64,000 bases of DNA from Pyricularia pennisetigena (Eukaryota > Ascomycota > Sordariomycetes > Magnaporthales > Pyriculariaceae), in contig NC_043742.1 of assembly GCF_004337985.1 (NCBI RefSeq), positions 7,440,641 to 7,504,640 on the forward strand, given 5' to 3'. The translations under genes and the position numbers were made by a program. Positions 45,373-56,036 of this stretch are shown here, piece after piece. The number at the start of each line of letters is the position of its first letter. Position 1 is the stretch's first letter. The notes beneath the pieces are model-generated. The model searched no databases. It had not been told where the DNA came from and saw only the letters and a program-made list of their open reading frames with translations.

Positions 45373-47318
45373 ATGACGCTCCTCGCCCTCAAGGAGGACC
45401 GGCCGACGCCCAAGGCCGTCTACAACTGGCGCGTATACCTGTGCGCGTCCATCGCGTCTTTTGCGTCATGCACCATCGGCTACGACTCTGCCTTTATCGG
45501 CACCACGTTGGCATTGCCGTCGTTCACCGACGAGTTTGAGTTCTCGTCGTACTCGTCGTCGGACCTGGCGCTGCTCAAGGCAAACATTGTGTCGCTGTAC
45601 CAGGCTGGTGCTTTTTTCGGCAGCTTGTTGGCCTATGTGTCGAGCTACTTCCTCGGTAGGAAGAAGAGCCTGATGGCCTTTTCCGTTGTTTTCATGGTCG
45701 GTGCCAGCATCATGCTTGGCGCGACCAGGGAAAGGGGTCTGGGTCTGATTTTGGGAGGAAGGGTTTTGGCTGGTCTTGTGAGTTGTTCTGGTGCAAAAAA
45801 CTAGCTGAGAGTTTGCAGCGTTCAGGAACGCAGTGCTGACATGATGTATCAAAACAGGGTATCGGCGGCATGAGTAACATGACACCTGTGAGCTACCCCG
45901 GTCAACCACCATCAAATAAAGAAATAAAAAACAAATATTGACAAAGCATCTAGATCTACATTTCCGAGCTTGCCCCCCCAGCCGTCCGCGGCCGTCTCGT
46001 CGGGATATACGAGCTCGGCTGGCAGATCGGTGGCCTGGTCGGCTTCTGGATCAACTACGGCGTCAACAGCACCCTCCCGCCCTCGCACTCCCAGTGGCTG
46101 ATCCCCTTTGCGGTCCAGCTCATCCCGGGCGGATTGCTTCTCTTCGGCGCTCTCTACATCCCCGAGTCCCCGCGGTGGCTGTTCGAGAAGGGCCAGCGCG
46201 AAAAGGCCATCAAGGTCCTCTGCTGGATGCGCAACCTCGAGCCGGACCATCAATACATCCGCGAGGAGATCTCATACATCGACGAGGGCCTCGAGCAGCA
46301 GCGCCGCGAGGTTGGTGCCGGTTTCTGGAAGCCCTTTGCGGCGCTCAAGGCCCGGCGCGTTCAGTGGCGCTTCATCCTCGGTGGTCTGCTCTTCATGTGG
46401 CAGAACGGTTCCGGCATCAACGCCATCAACTACTACAGCCCGACCGTGTTCAAGAGCTTGGGCATCACGGGTACCAACACTGGTTTCCTGACCACGGGTC
46501 TCTTTGGTGTGGTCAAGACGATCTTGACCATCATTTGGCTCATGTGGATGATTGACCACTGGGGTCGTCGCCCGCTCTTGATGATGGGTGGTATTGGGGG
46601 TGGTGCTTGCATGTGGTAAGTTGTGTCGCGTATCAGCTCGGTTTGATGCAACTTCCCTCGGCTTACCCTGTGTTTTCGACGATAGGTTCATTGGTGCCTA
46701 CATCAAGATTGCCCAGCCCGAAAAGAACCCTACTACGGGTGGTCTGCCGCCTGGTGGTGTCGCCGCCATCTTTTTCTTTTACCTGTGGACCGCCTTTTAC
46801 ACTCCTTCGTGGAACGGCACGCCGTGGGTCATAAACTCGGAGATGTTTGACCAGAACACTCGGTATGATTTTTTTTTTTTTTCTGTCTCCCCCTGCCCTC
46901 ACCAATCAATAGCTGTATAAACTAACCCACTCCATACAGATCCCTCGGCCAGGCCAACGCAGCCGCCAACAACTGGTTCTGGAACTTTATCATCTCGCGC
47001 TTCACCCCGACCATGTTTGAGGTGTGGGGATACGGCGTCTACTTCTTCTTCGCCGCGCTCATGTTCATCTCGGTCGTCTTCATCTTCTTCCTCGTGCCCG
47101 AGACCAAGTCGATCCCGCTGGAGAAGATGGACCGCCTGTTCGAGATCAGGCCCGTCCACCGCGCAAACGCCACCGTCATGTCGGAGCTGGGTCACCACTC
47201 GGACGGGAGCGGAGTCGCACTCGGCGGAGAGGTCGAGAAGGGAGAGGCTGGCATCGTGGAAGACGGCCAGGTCACGCCGCCGCCGACGTATGCCCGGGGT
47301 AAGGATGGAGCTGCGTGA
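45373..47318 (+). CDS. qa-y: Quinate permease (MFS sugar-porter type)
   Basis: Proton-linked quinate uptake permease of the plasma membrane (QA-Y/QUTD). Exons 45373-45777, 45858-45887, 45954-46615, 46686-46862 and 46940-47318 code for 550 residues, close to the 530-540 of known homologues. The second exon is a 30-nt micro-exon (GIGGMSNMTP). Joined to exon 3 it gives the conserved sugar-porter block IYISELAPPAVRG. Twelve hydrophobic segments can be traced. Sugar-porter signatures include GRKKS after helix 2, ESPRWL before the central loop, the helix-7 NGSGINAINYYSP motif, WGRRP, and PETKSIPLEKMDRLF after helix 12. The C-terminal tail is hydrophilic. It supplies the substrate for qa-3 and is expected to be induced with the cluster. 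Confidence 0.94.
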
Positions 47319-47858
47319 GGTGGAGATGAAGGTGTGTTTGTTCGAGTGGTGAATGCAAACAGGTTGCATGTGTATTCTTTTTATTTTTATTTTTTTTGGT
47401 TTCATTGCTTTAATCTCGCAGGCTGCTACGCTACTATATGATAAAGAGTATTCGCACAGCAAAAATAATTTGCCGAGGAAGTGGTAGTCATATATATATA
47501 TATATTATACTCTGTCTGGAATGACCGTGGAGATACATACCGACAGATTCGAAATCAGCGTTAGGTGCCAGGCCTATGTTTCTAGAGCGCTGTGGTAGTG
47601 CATTGACAGCCAGTGACTGCCTTGATTAATACGATTTGGCCGACTATGCAAACTTGTTCGGGTGAAAGCATGAGGGACAAATAAGATGGGGGTATTATTT
47701 GCTCTATTCGAAGATGCTATAATTATCATCTGAAACTCTCAGACACCAAAAAAAAAAAAAAGAAAAAAAAACCAAATACACAGCTCGAGCAGATGTCCAA
47801 TTCTTCTTGTCATCGTCACTTGTATTACTCCCTAGAACACAAGCCCAGGTATATCCAC
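47319..47858. other. Convergent intergenic region qa-y / qa-4
   Basis: The 3' ends of qa-y and qa-4 face each other. Contains a TA repeat (47490-47507) and A-rich runs; no gene. Confidence 0.6.
47490..47507. repeat. TA microsatellite
   Basis: Run of TA dinucleotides between the convergent qa-y and qa-4 genes. Confidence 0.8.
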
Positions 47859-48965
47859 CTACAAGGACGCAGTAGCCGCCCTGTCTGGAACACGCTCTAC
47901 CCTCATCTGCAAATCGGCCACCAACTTCTCCCACGAAGCAGCGCCCCTCGCGGCCAGCTCCTCAGGCACATCCCTCCCCTCGTCCGCCATCCTCCTGTGG
48001 AACAACTCCAGCGAGACCCAGCCCTCCCACGCACCGGCCTTGAAGATGGCGTGTGCGATCTGCTTCACGGGCAGATAGGCGCCGCGGGCCTCCTCGCCGT
48101 AGAACAGCCGGCAGTTCCGGCTCCAGCTCATGCGGGGCGGCTGGCCGTCGGCGTAGAACTCGTGGCCCGGCAGCAGCGGGGCGGACAGGCGCTCGCCGTC
48201 GGCCACCTGGACCCAAAAGACGCGATGCGGCTCCTCCCTCACGGAGGTGGCCAGGCGCGCGACCGACTGCTCCACGGCGGCCTCCCAGCCCGGGACGGTG
48301 CCGTCGGGGCGGGTCGGGTCCGCGAACAGGCGCGCGGCGATGTGGAAGGTGTCGAGGCACACGCCCAGGTTGGGCCGGTCGGCGAGCCGCACGGCCTCCC
48401 ACGACTGCTCCCACAGGTCCGAGGTCGACGACCAGGCGATGCTCTCGTAGGCGAAGCGGACGGGCGGCGAGGCGGCCAGGCCGAGGTCGGCGGCCTCGCG
48501 CAGGTCCGACACGATGGCGGCCATGTCGCTGGTGGTCTGGGCGGACGGGAGCATGCTGGACGGGATCTGGATCAGGTCGGTGCCCAGGGCGTGGGCGAGC
48601 GAGATCCAGTGCTGCAGCTCGCCGACGCGGCGGGCGTGCTGGTCCCGGTCGAGCAGGCCGTCGTAGTTGAGAAAGGGCTGCAGGGAGATCACGGCGAGGT
48701 TGCGCGCGCGGCAGAGCTTGCGGATGTGCGCGGCTGCGGCGAGCTGGCTGGTCTCGACCGTGTGCGGCGTGGAGGTGGCGGGGGAGGAGGAGGAGGGGTT
48801 TGGCTGCTGCTGCCGGATCTGCTCGGCCTCGTGGGCGAGGTCCTCAAAGAACATCTCGATGCCCTCGTAGCCGTACTTTTGGGCCAGGTCGAGCCGGTGC
48901 TCTATGGAGTGCCCGGCATAGCACCGCCCGAGGGACATTGTGCTTATCGCGAGGCGGTTGGGCAT
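47859..48965 (-). CDS. qa-4: 3-dehydroshikimate dehydratase
   Basis: Converts 3-dehydroshikimate to protocatechuate, the last step of the quinate pathway before ring cleavage (QA-4/QUTC). A single uninterrupted frame of 368 residues starts at 48965, against about 350-360 in homologues. It is an AP-endonuclease-2-like (xylose isomerase-like) TIM barrel. The N-terminus MPNRLAISTMSLGRC and the following YGYEGIEMFFEDL are typical. Likely metal-binding residues lie in YESIAW, CLDTFH and SLELFH. A Ser/Pro/Asn-rich insert near residue 55 corresponds to a low-complexity loop. It is transcribed divergently from qa-3 with a 1.66-kb shared upstream region. Fungal dehydratases of this class are cytosolic and use a divalent cation. 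Confidence 0.94.
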   Translation of the reverse strand: MPNRLAISTMSLGRCYAGHSIEHRLDLAQKYGYEGIEMFFEDLAHEAEQIRQQQPNPSSSSPATSTPHTVETSQLAAAAHIRKLCRARNLAVISLQPFLNYDGLLDRDQHARRVGELQHWISLAHALGTDLIQIPSSMLPSAQTTSDMAAIVSDLREAADLGLAASPPVRFAYESIAWSSTSDLWEQSWEAVRLADRPNLGVCLDTFHIAARLFADPTRPDGTVPGWEAAVEQSVARLATSVREEPHRVFWVQVADGERLSAPLLPGHEFYADGQPPRMSWSRNCRLFYGEEARGAYLPVKQIAHAIFKAGAWEGWVSLELFHRRMADEGRDVPEELAARGAASWEKLVADLQMRVERVPDRAATASL

Positions 48966-49789
48966 TGTGGCGGTGTCTGGCGTGTGCTGTTATTATTTAT
49001 TGTTTAATGTGGTTGTGGTGCTGTGTGCTTATTATGCGTGTACACCCAAAACACATATAGCCGAGGCTTGACAGGGAAGGAAATTTTGAGTCTCACAGCT
49101 TATGGCGTACACATAACAAAATTGGAGACCAGGTGGAAGTGAGGTATCAAAAGAGTATCATCACTGACTGGGGCCGTTCACGGACTGGCTAAAAACTGAC
49201 TAAGATGAACTTGATTAGAAAAATAATACCTGAATGAGAAGGTGACCGACCCATCCATTCCTGGGAGAATGTTCATCACTCGACCCTGATAGCATTGAGG
49301 GAGGACGCCCACTCAGGCAGGTTCTGTTTGAGAATTGAATCCGATCCCGCATCGGGTTCCAGGCCGAAACTAAGCGATCAGCCAGAGATGTGAGTGTGGT
49401 AATTGGTTGGGATGCTACAAGAATGAAGAGTGTGGATCTATGTACAAAGTTGGTTTTGGGCATTACTAAGGAGTGACAAGACAGTAGCAGTAACAGTCCA
49501 ATGAGGATAATGCTGTTGTGTATTATTACTATTATTTATTTTTATTATTATTGCAGCGCTAGATCAATGTCCCTGTGCCAGTAAACCAACTGTACTGCGG
49601 GATATTTACCCCATCCATGCCAAGGGCTGCAGGAAAAATCATTACAGCGCATTTCCCCGCAAGCACAGCATTAATTCGCGGTAACTAGGCAAATCAGGCT
49701 ATAACGCTCGTGCTAAGACTTGGAACTTTGTGGGTCTGATGTGCTACTCGATACTCAATTCACCACGCCGCGCAAAAGCCGGTTGGGGA

Positions 49790-49805
49790 GGATAAACGCT
49801 TAACC
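49790..49805. promoter_or_regulatory. Candidate QA-1F activator binding site
   Basis: GGATAAACGCTTAACC agrees with the Neurospora QA-1F consensus GGRTAARYRYTTATCC at 15 of 16 positions, the single difference being A for T in the right half. It lies 825 bp upstream of qa-4 and 825 bp upstream of qa-3, midway in their shared promoter, so one site could serve both genes. The consensus is from memory of Neurospora work; binding here is inferred. Confidence 0.7.
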
Positions 49806-50378
49806 GTCCCTGGGTGCCACAAAAAAGCTTGGCCGAATTGGTAGTGGAAAAGATTTGATTTGCTTTTCCTGTCAAGTGACTATTTATTTGCAATTAAATC
49901 AATTTTTTGCTGTGGATTCCGAGTCCATCTTCGTCATCCACTTCGAGTCAAGCCCCCTTTCTTGTCTTTCCTCCGCCTGCCGGTCTTTTCTTTTGCCACG
50001 AACAAGACAGATGCCCAGCAAGGGCTTCTTTTGCGCGCAATATGTATAGCTTGGGGGTAGAATGATTTGCAGACTCGGCCCACTTTCATTGGCACGGGGA
50101 ACGGGGGGTGATTCGCAAGCAGGAAACAAACGGTACGAAGCAGGACAAACAAAAGAGAGAAAAATAGAGCCAGGCGTACTGAAGGATACGCCCGAGTACT
50201 CTTTGCTCACTCACTCACCACTCACTTTCACGCTCACTGTATCTGCTTCTGCTCCGGCTTCTGGCTTGCTGGATCTGCATTTGCAATCCTTTACGCACTT
50301 TTAGGTGACATTCCACATTCGTACAAACAAACAGACGGCGCGCATATAGACCAGACACCAGCCATTATTACATCAATC

Positions 50379-50398
50379 TTTTTTTTTTTTTTTTTTTT
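50379..50398. repeat. Poly(T) run
   Basis: Twenty T in the probable qa-3 leader or promoter; a common feature of fungal promoters. Confidence 0.8.
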
Positions 50399-50629
50399 CT
50401 CCTGCTTAGATTAAATACCCTTTCCTCGAACTGGCGATACGTCAAATACCACCTCGTCACACTCCCCGTTCTTGATACCTTTTCACCACCAAAGTAATCC
50501 TCACACACCTAGACACATAATAACTCCTTGTGACCTTGGATCTAAAAGATCAAGTCAACTCGGGTCTCCTCCCGTCCTTGGCACCTCGTCCCATCCTCTT
50601 TCCTTGACTTCGCCTGCAACCCACCAAAG

Positions 50630-51753
50630 ATGGCTTCCGCAACGGCAACAACCACAGAACAGCCCCTCCTGGACGCCGACCTGGCAGCGTCCATAGCCAG
50701 CGTCGACCGGCACGGCTACCTCTTCGGCCAGAAGATCACACATTCCCTCTCGCCGCTGTTCCACTCCACAATCTACCAGGAGCTCGGCCTGCGCTGGGAG
50801 CAGTTCCGGCTCGACTCGTCCGACATCCCGCGCTTCCTGCGGCTGATGCGCGACCCGGGCTTCTACGGCGCGTCCGTCACCATGCCCAACAAGGTCGCCA
50901 TCATGCCGCACCTCGACCACCTGACCGACGAGTGCCGCGACGTGGGCGCCTGCAACACCGTCTTCCTGCGGCCCGACCCCACCGTGCCCGGCGGCCGCCT
51001 CTACTGCGGCGCCAACACCGACGTCATCGGCGTCCGCGAGAGCTTCCTCCGCAACGTCGCCGATCCGGACGCCGTGATCCGCGACCGGCCCGCGCTGGTC
51101 CTGGGCGGCGGCGGCGCCGCCAGGAGCGCCGTCTACGCCCTCCGCCGCTGGCTGGGCGTGCGCGACATCTACATGGTCAACCGCGACGCGCGCGAGGTTG
51201 AGGACGTCGTGGCCGACTGCACCGCCCGCGGCTACGGGCAGGGGCTGGTCCACGTCTCGTCGGTCGAGCAGGCCACCCGTCTCGAGTCGCCCGGCGCCAT
51301 GGTGCTCTGCGTCCCAGACTTTGCGCCAAAGACGGCCGAGGAGGACCTCGCCCGCGAGATCATGGAGGTGTTTTTCGCAAAGGAGAGGAAGGGCGCCATT
51401 CTGGAGATGTGCTACAACCCGACACCGTACACACAGCTGTGGGCGCTGGCCGAGGGTCAGGGCTGGCAGGTCATTTTGGGTACCGAGGCGCTCATCTACC
51501 AGGGCTTGGAGCAGGTGAGCTTAACCGCTTTTTGTTTCCTTGTTTTTGTGCTTGTTTTGCTTTTGCTTTTGCTTGGCTTTTTGCTTTGATTTGCTTTGCT
51601 TTACTAGTGCGCAAGCAACGTCAAGGTATCCAGACTAACCTCTTTCGAATAAATTAGGACAAGTACTGGACTGGAAAGGAGGTCGATGATTTGCCGGTAC
51701 AAAAGGTGACCGAGGTGATTGCGTCTAAACTTGGGCAGAAACCAAAGCTGTAG
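50630..51753 (+). CDS. qa-3: Quinate/shikimate 5-dehydrogenase
   Basis: Oxidises quinate to 3-dehydroquinate, and shikimate to 3-dehydroshikimate, with NAD (QA-3/QUTB). Two exons, 50630-51514 and 51658-51753, encode 326 residues (QA-3 is about 321). The N-terminal substrate domain shows [14 protein letters not shown], with the serine pair that holds the substrate carboxylate, and the [11 protein letters not shown] segment with the catalytic lysine. An NTDVIG motif provides the catalytic aspartate. The NAD-binding part has [19 protein letters not shown]. The short second exon ([17 protein letters not shown]...) supplies the terminal helix after GLEQ. The 143-nt intron starts GTGAGC and ends TTAG. 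It is divergent from qa-4 across the candidate activator site. Confidence 0.94.
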
Positions 51754-52199
51754 GTCAGCCTAGGTTGACCCTTGCAAATTTCATCTCTTCCTTTTTATTT
51801 TTCTCCTTTTCTTTCTCTTCGACATTACAAAGTAGCCACTGTTCTTGACAAATTGATTGGAGGGTCTGGGAGCGGCATCTGCAGCATTTACATCTTTTTT
51901 TTTTCTCTCTCTGTTATTACTGTTGAGCGTATAATGATACCTGCAAAGAGTGGTCTGCCTTCCTAGTCGTACACACGAAGCATACAAAAAAGAATCAAAT
52001 GAAAACAACATCACTGCATTATTTTGCTCTGGTTACGCTGCTCTTGCTGGCACGCCTACACCTACTTTATACGTAGGTAGGTACATCCGTATTCAATGAA
52101 AACGTATCCAAAGAAAGCGGTAGGAAGATTGAGCAGACAAACAAAGATTCCAATCACCAACCACAACAATCTCCAACACCAAGAAAAAAAAAAAAAACA
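51754..52199. other. Convergent intergenic region qa-3 / qa-2
   Basis: Space between the converging 3' ends of qa-3 and qa-2, with pyrimidine-rich and A-rich runs. No gene. Confidence 0.6.
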
Positions 52200-52673
52200 T
52201 TACAGTTTCGCCCCAGCCTGCGCTCTCAACCTCTTGGCCATAAACTCCACCGCCACGGCGTACCCATCAACGCCCATGCCGCAAATGACGGCGACAGCCT
52301 TGTCGCTCAGGTAGCTGTGGTGCCGAAACTGCTCCCTGGCGTGCACGTTGGAGACGTGCAGCTCGACGAACTGCGCGCCGACGCCGAGCAGCGCGTCGCG
52401 GATGGCGACGCTGGTGTGCGTGAAGGCGCCCGGGTTGATGACGACGCCGGCCAGCGGCAGGTCGCGTCGCAGCGCGTGGATGGCGTCGACGATGGCGCCC
52501 TCGTGGTTCGACTGCACGTGGCGCAGGTTGACGTCGAGCGACGAGGCGAGGTCGACGCAGCGCGATTCGACCTCGGGGAGGGTCGTCGAGCCGTAGATTT
52601 GGGGCTCGCGCGTGCCCAGGAGGTTGAGGTTTGGGCCGTTGAGGAGGAGGATGGTTGGTTTTTGGGGAGTCAT
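52200..52673 (-). CDS. qa-2: Catabolic 3-dehydroquinase (type II)
   Basis: Dehydrates 3-dehydroquinate to 3-dehydroshikimate in quinate breakdown (QA-2/QUTE). One exon, 157 residues, somewhat short of the 150-175 range of fungal homologues but complete. The ATG at 52673 is followed by the expected strand and motif [20 protein letters not shown] contains the catalytic arginine and tyrosine. [16 protein letters not shown] carries substrate-binding residues, and [19 protein letters not shown] contributes further active-site residues. Type II enzymes form trimeric units that assemble into dodecamers. It is separate from the biosynthetic type I domain of AROM. It lies divergent from the qutG-like gene. 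Confidence 0.95.
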   Translation of the reverse strand: MTPQKPTILLLNGPNLNLLGTREPQIYGSTTLPEVESRCVDLASSLDVNLRHVQSNHEGAIVDAIHALRRDLPLAGVVINPGAFTHTSVAIRDALLGVGAQFVELHVSNVHAREQFRHHSYLSDKAVAVICGMGVDGYAVAVEFMAKRLRAQAGAKL

Positions 52674-53691
52674 TTTTTTGTTTTTTTTTTTTGTTTGCGA
52701 GCCGAGCCGTGTCTTTTTATTCACATATACATATACATATAATAAGTTTATATTGCTCTCTTCATAAGAGTCTTCTTCTTCGCCTGTAGTCGTTTGGCCT
52801 AGTATCGGTGACAAAAGCTACAAAGCCGATGACGGAACAGTCAAAGTGGAGATCCTGAATTTTTTTTGGTGTAGCCTCAAGGGTTCTTTTCTATACTGTA
52901 TGTAGTATGCATAGTACGAAGCTACCGGGCTTTTCAACATTAAAATGAAAGTAAATTTCCGAACAGTTACTTTGGAAATCACTCGTGAGAGTTCATCAAC
53001 ATACAATTAGTGCACAACTTAATTACAAGAAAATGATTCTGAATGTATTCTCACATCAAAAGTCCTCTGGCATAGTTCGTCTGCCACAAAGCAACAAGTT
53101 CTTCCCTGCCTTGTCGGCCGGAGATGCAGCAACCAAATCTAGGATGGTGTCCTCTCGGCACATGTCCGGGGAAGTTCGTGTGGAGTAGAAGCGCGGGGGT
53201 TTTGGGAGAGAGCTTTTCCCCTCTTTAATTTTTGGGGGCCAAGTGGCTAATGACTCTTCCACCCTTGATCATGAGGGGGGCTTGGGTGGCTATCTTTATC
53301 TTGGGTTGGGGGTTTACTGGGCCCGGTTTTTACTGTGGTAGAGCAGAATGCGGAAAATACACCGGCGACCCAGTGTCTCGGCTTGCTTCGGAGGTGAGGT
53401 AACAAATCAACAACCAACCAAAAAAAGATCTACTCCGCATCCTGCCCTCCAAGAACAACCCAACTCGTAGTATCCAACAAACCCCCTTTCCCCCCCCCAC
53501 CGCACCTTGGCCTCCAAGAAAGAGAACCAAGGAAGACGAGAAAAGATACAACCTTCTGGATGAATGTTCTTTCATCTTTTATCCCCAGGTTATCCAATCA
53601 ATCAGCTCATCTAACTTTCCCCCCACGGTGAGAAGGACAGACAGACATTTTGAGACGACAGCAAAAAAAGAAAGAGAGGAAAAAAAAAAAA
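52674..53691. promoter_or_regulatory. Divergent promoter of qa-2 and qa-x
   Basis: 1,018 bp shared upstream region. No full QA-1F palindrome is visible. Two TTATCC half-sites (53579-53584 and 53590-53595) sit about 100 bp before the qa-x start. Pyrimidine- and C-rich stretches precede the qa-x ATG. Confidence 0.5.
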
Positions 53692-55308
53692 ATGGCGGAT
53701 ACTACATTGAACGACAAGGAGCTCCAACAGGCTTACGACTTTGCCGTTCAGCTGGGCAAGGATGCCGGTTCCATGTTGATGGACGCAGCCCGGGCCCGGT
53801 TTGGCACCAGTGCTGCACAGAAGTCGGTCGAGAAGGAAAGGTGTGTTTTCTTGTCCATACCCAAACTCAATTCTGCGCCTTGATCCCTATTGGCTGGCCA
53901 TTGGACTATCCACCACATAGCAGTAATACCCATGGACTTGCTGTTGACATGCCCGGCTGGGCACCCCCTCGTGACTATTTAGTGCGGTGGACATCGTAAC
54001 CGAGACAGACCTCAAGGTCGAAGAATTCATACGGACAACCATTGCCAAGAAATACCCCAGTCACAGGTGAGTTGGTCCCGTATCTCCGGCCGGGCCCCCA
54101 GTTTCAATCCCGGGTCTAGTCCCCGGCCCGCATGCCGCATTACCTAGCAACGGGGCTGACGCCCCCCGGAGCTTCATCGGCGAAGAGACATACTCGGCCG
54201 GCGCGTCACGGGATTACCTCGTGACGTCGTCGCCGACATGGATCGTTGACCCGCTCGACGGGACCGTCAACTTCACGCATCTGTTTCCCATGTTCTGCGT
54301 GTCCATCGGCCTGGTGGTCAACCACGAGCCCGTCGTCGGTGTCATCAACGCCCCCTTTGCCAACCAGTTCTTCTCGGCCTGCCGCGGCCGCGGCGCCTGG
54401 CTGAACGAGTCCATCCCCCTGCCGCTGGTAAGGGACTCGCCGCTGCCGCCGCTGGCCCCCAAGGGCTGCATATTCTCGTGCGAGTGGGGCAAGGACCGGA
54501 GGGACCTGCCAGAGGGGAACCTGCAGAGAAAAGTAGAAACGTTTGTCAACATGGCGACTGAGCTCGGGGGCCGCGGGGGCAGAGGCGGCATGGTCCACGG
54601 CATAAGGAGCTTGGGCAGCGCGACGCTCGATTTGGCCTATACGGCCATGGGATCGTTTGACATATGGTGGGAGGGTGGCTGTTGGGAGTGGTAAGGATCA
54701 TTGTCCCTTTTGCCTCTTTGTTTCTTCCTCCTTCCCTTTCTCTCTCACCCCCTAGTCGCATGTACATCCCATTTTCATCTGCCAAGAAAACCTAGAAACA
54801 AGAAACAAAAAAAAAAAAAAATGACAACTGACCTCGCGCGCAGGGACGTCGCGGCAGGAATAGCCATCCTCAAAGAAGCAGGCGGCCTGGTGACGACGGG
54901 GACCCCTCCTTCGGATCCAGAAACGGCCGAAATTCAGGACGCACGGCTCGGCAGCAGACTCTATTTGGGTATTCGGTGAGTCAGGCTTGTACCTTTCATT
55001 TGTCATCTGGCATTTGTCAATTGTCGTCATCTTTGTTTTCGTCCCTCTCCATCTCTCCATACACTCTTTGCAACGTTATTTGTTCATCCCTTTTTTTTTT
55101 CTCTCTCTCTTTCTCTCTCTGTCTGACTGGCCGCCCCCTACTTGGGCACATTATGGGATGACGACGCACTGACGTTCATATTGTCGCTGCCATGCGCAGA
55201 CCTGCAGGCCCTTCCGAGGGCGAGACGGCTAGACAGGCGCAGGAGAGGGTGGTTAGAGAGGTTTGGAAGAGGGTGAAAGGCTTGGACTACTCCAGGCCTG
55301 GGGCTTGA
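53692..55308 (+). CDS. qa-x: Quinate-cluster inositol-monophosphatase-like protein
   Basis: Homologue of QA-X/QUTG, a cluster member of the inositol monophosphatase superfamily with no assigned role in the pathway reactions. Exons 53692-53840, 53983-54066, 54172-54690, 54844-54975 and 55200-55308 join to 330 residues, the same length I recall for QUTG. Metal-binding motifs of the superfamily are complete: GEET from exon 3, WIVDPLDGTVNFTH, and the EGGCWEWDVAAGIA segment formed by joining exons 3 and 4. The protein could hydrolyse a phosphate ester using magnesium; its substrate is unknown. Four introns of 142, 105, 153 and 224 nt, all phase 2, were placed by motif continuity. It is divergent from qa-2 and closes the cluster on the right. 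Confidence 0.92.
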
Positions 55309-56036
55309 GTCAACGTGGAATGTGGCTTTTGAGCATAAAAGGCCGATTGAAGCCGATGGATGGGTGTTTGTCGAGATTACTCTGCCAAGTTGGATCCCAT
55401 CGCTAGATGCCAACAACCCCTGGATTAGCAGAGCCGCAACATGGCTGTCGACCAAGAACCGTTCGGCCCATTTCTAGACTCCCTTACCCCCCCAAAACAG
55501 CAATCGGCCTGCTTGCAAGGAAATTCGTTCGCCGACTTGCTAGGGCTGAAGTCCACGGCCATAAACGTTCCGAGGAGAAATGGTTCTCAACGGGCTCCGA
55601 ATGACAGTGCCCAGTCATCCCATCTTCTTGTCCCCTTTCCCGTCAAGTCTCATGATCACTAAACTACAATCTGATCCCATCAACAAGGTTCCCACAGACC
55701 GAGACATTTCCCCCTCAGGATGAGGTCATAGGTCTGTTCGGTTTCTTTAATTGGTAGCTATACTCAGTCACAATCTGCAACCGCAGCTTCATCTGCTTTC
55801 ATCCAGTCTATTCGTGGTCGATGAGGGGTAACTCGGCAGATTCGGAAATGTCATGGTTTTTGAAGGATCGCTCTGCTTGCGAAGCTTCTAAACCTGCGCT
55901 TCCTGATATCTTAAACCTGGCGCAACCATCAAACGTCGGTTGCTAGTCTGCCCACAACCCAAATTCTTGACTCCTTCCGTATGCCTGTGCTGTATGCTCG
56001 AAACAAGACCTCTTCTGTTTGTGTCTAAAGATCAAA
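55309..56036. other. Intergenic region right of quinate cluster
   Basis: 3' flank of qa-x and upstream region of the next gene. Short frames here have no recognisable features. Confidence 0.5.

Larger units (their letters stand above)
48966..50629. promoter_or_regulatory. Divergent promoter of qa-4 and qa-3
   Basis: 1,664 bp shared upstream region. It contains a near-perfect QA-1F site (49790-49805), an isolated GGATAA half near 49506, and a 20-base T run (50379-50398) in the likely leader of qa-3. No additional gene seen. Confidence 0.6.

Noticed and set aside
47793..49007. 404-codon plus-strand frame opposite qa-4
   Set aside because: Antisense to a clear 3-dehydroshikimate dehydratase; composition is the mirror of GC-rich third positions.
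50555..51253. 232-codon minus-strand frame opposite qa-3
   Set aside because: Antisense shadow of quinate dehydrogenase; no domain.
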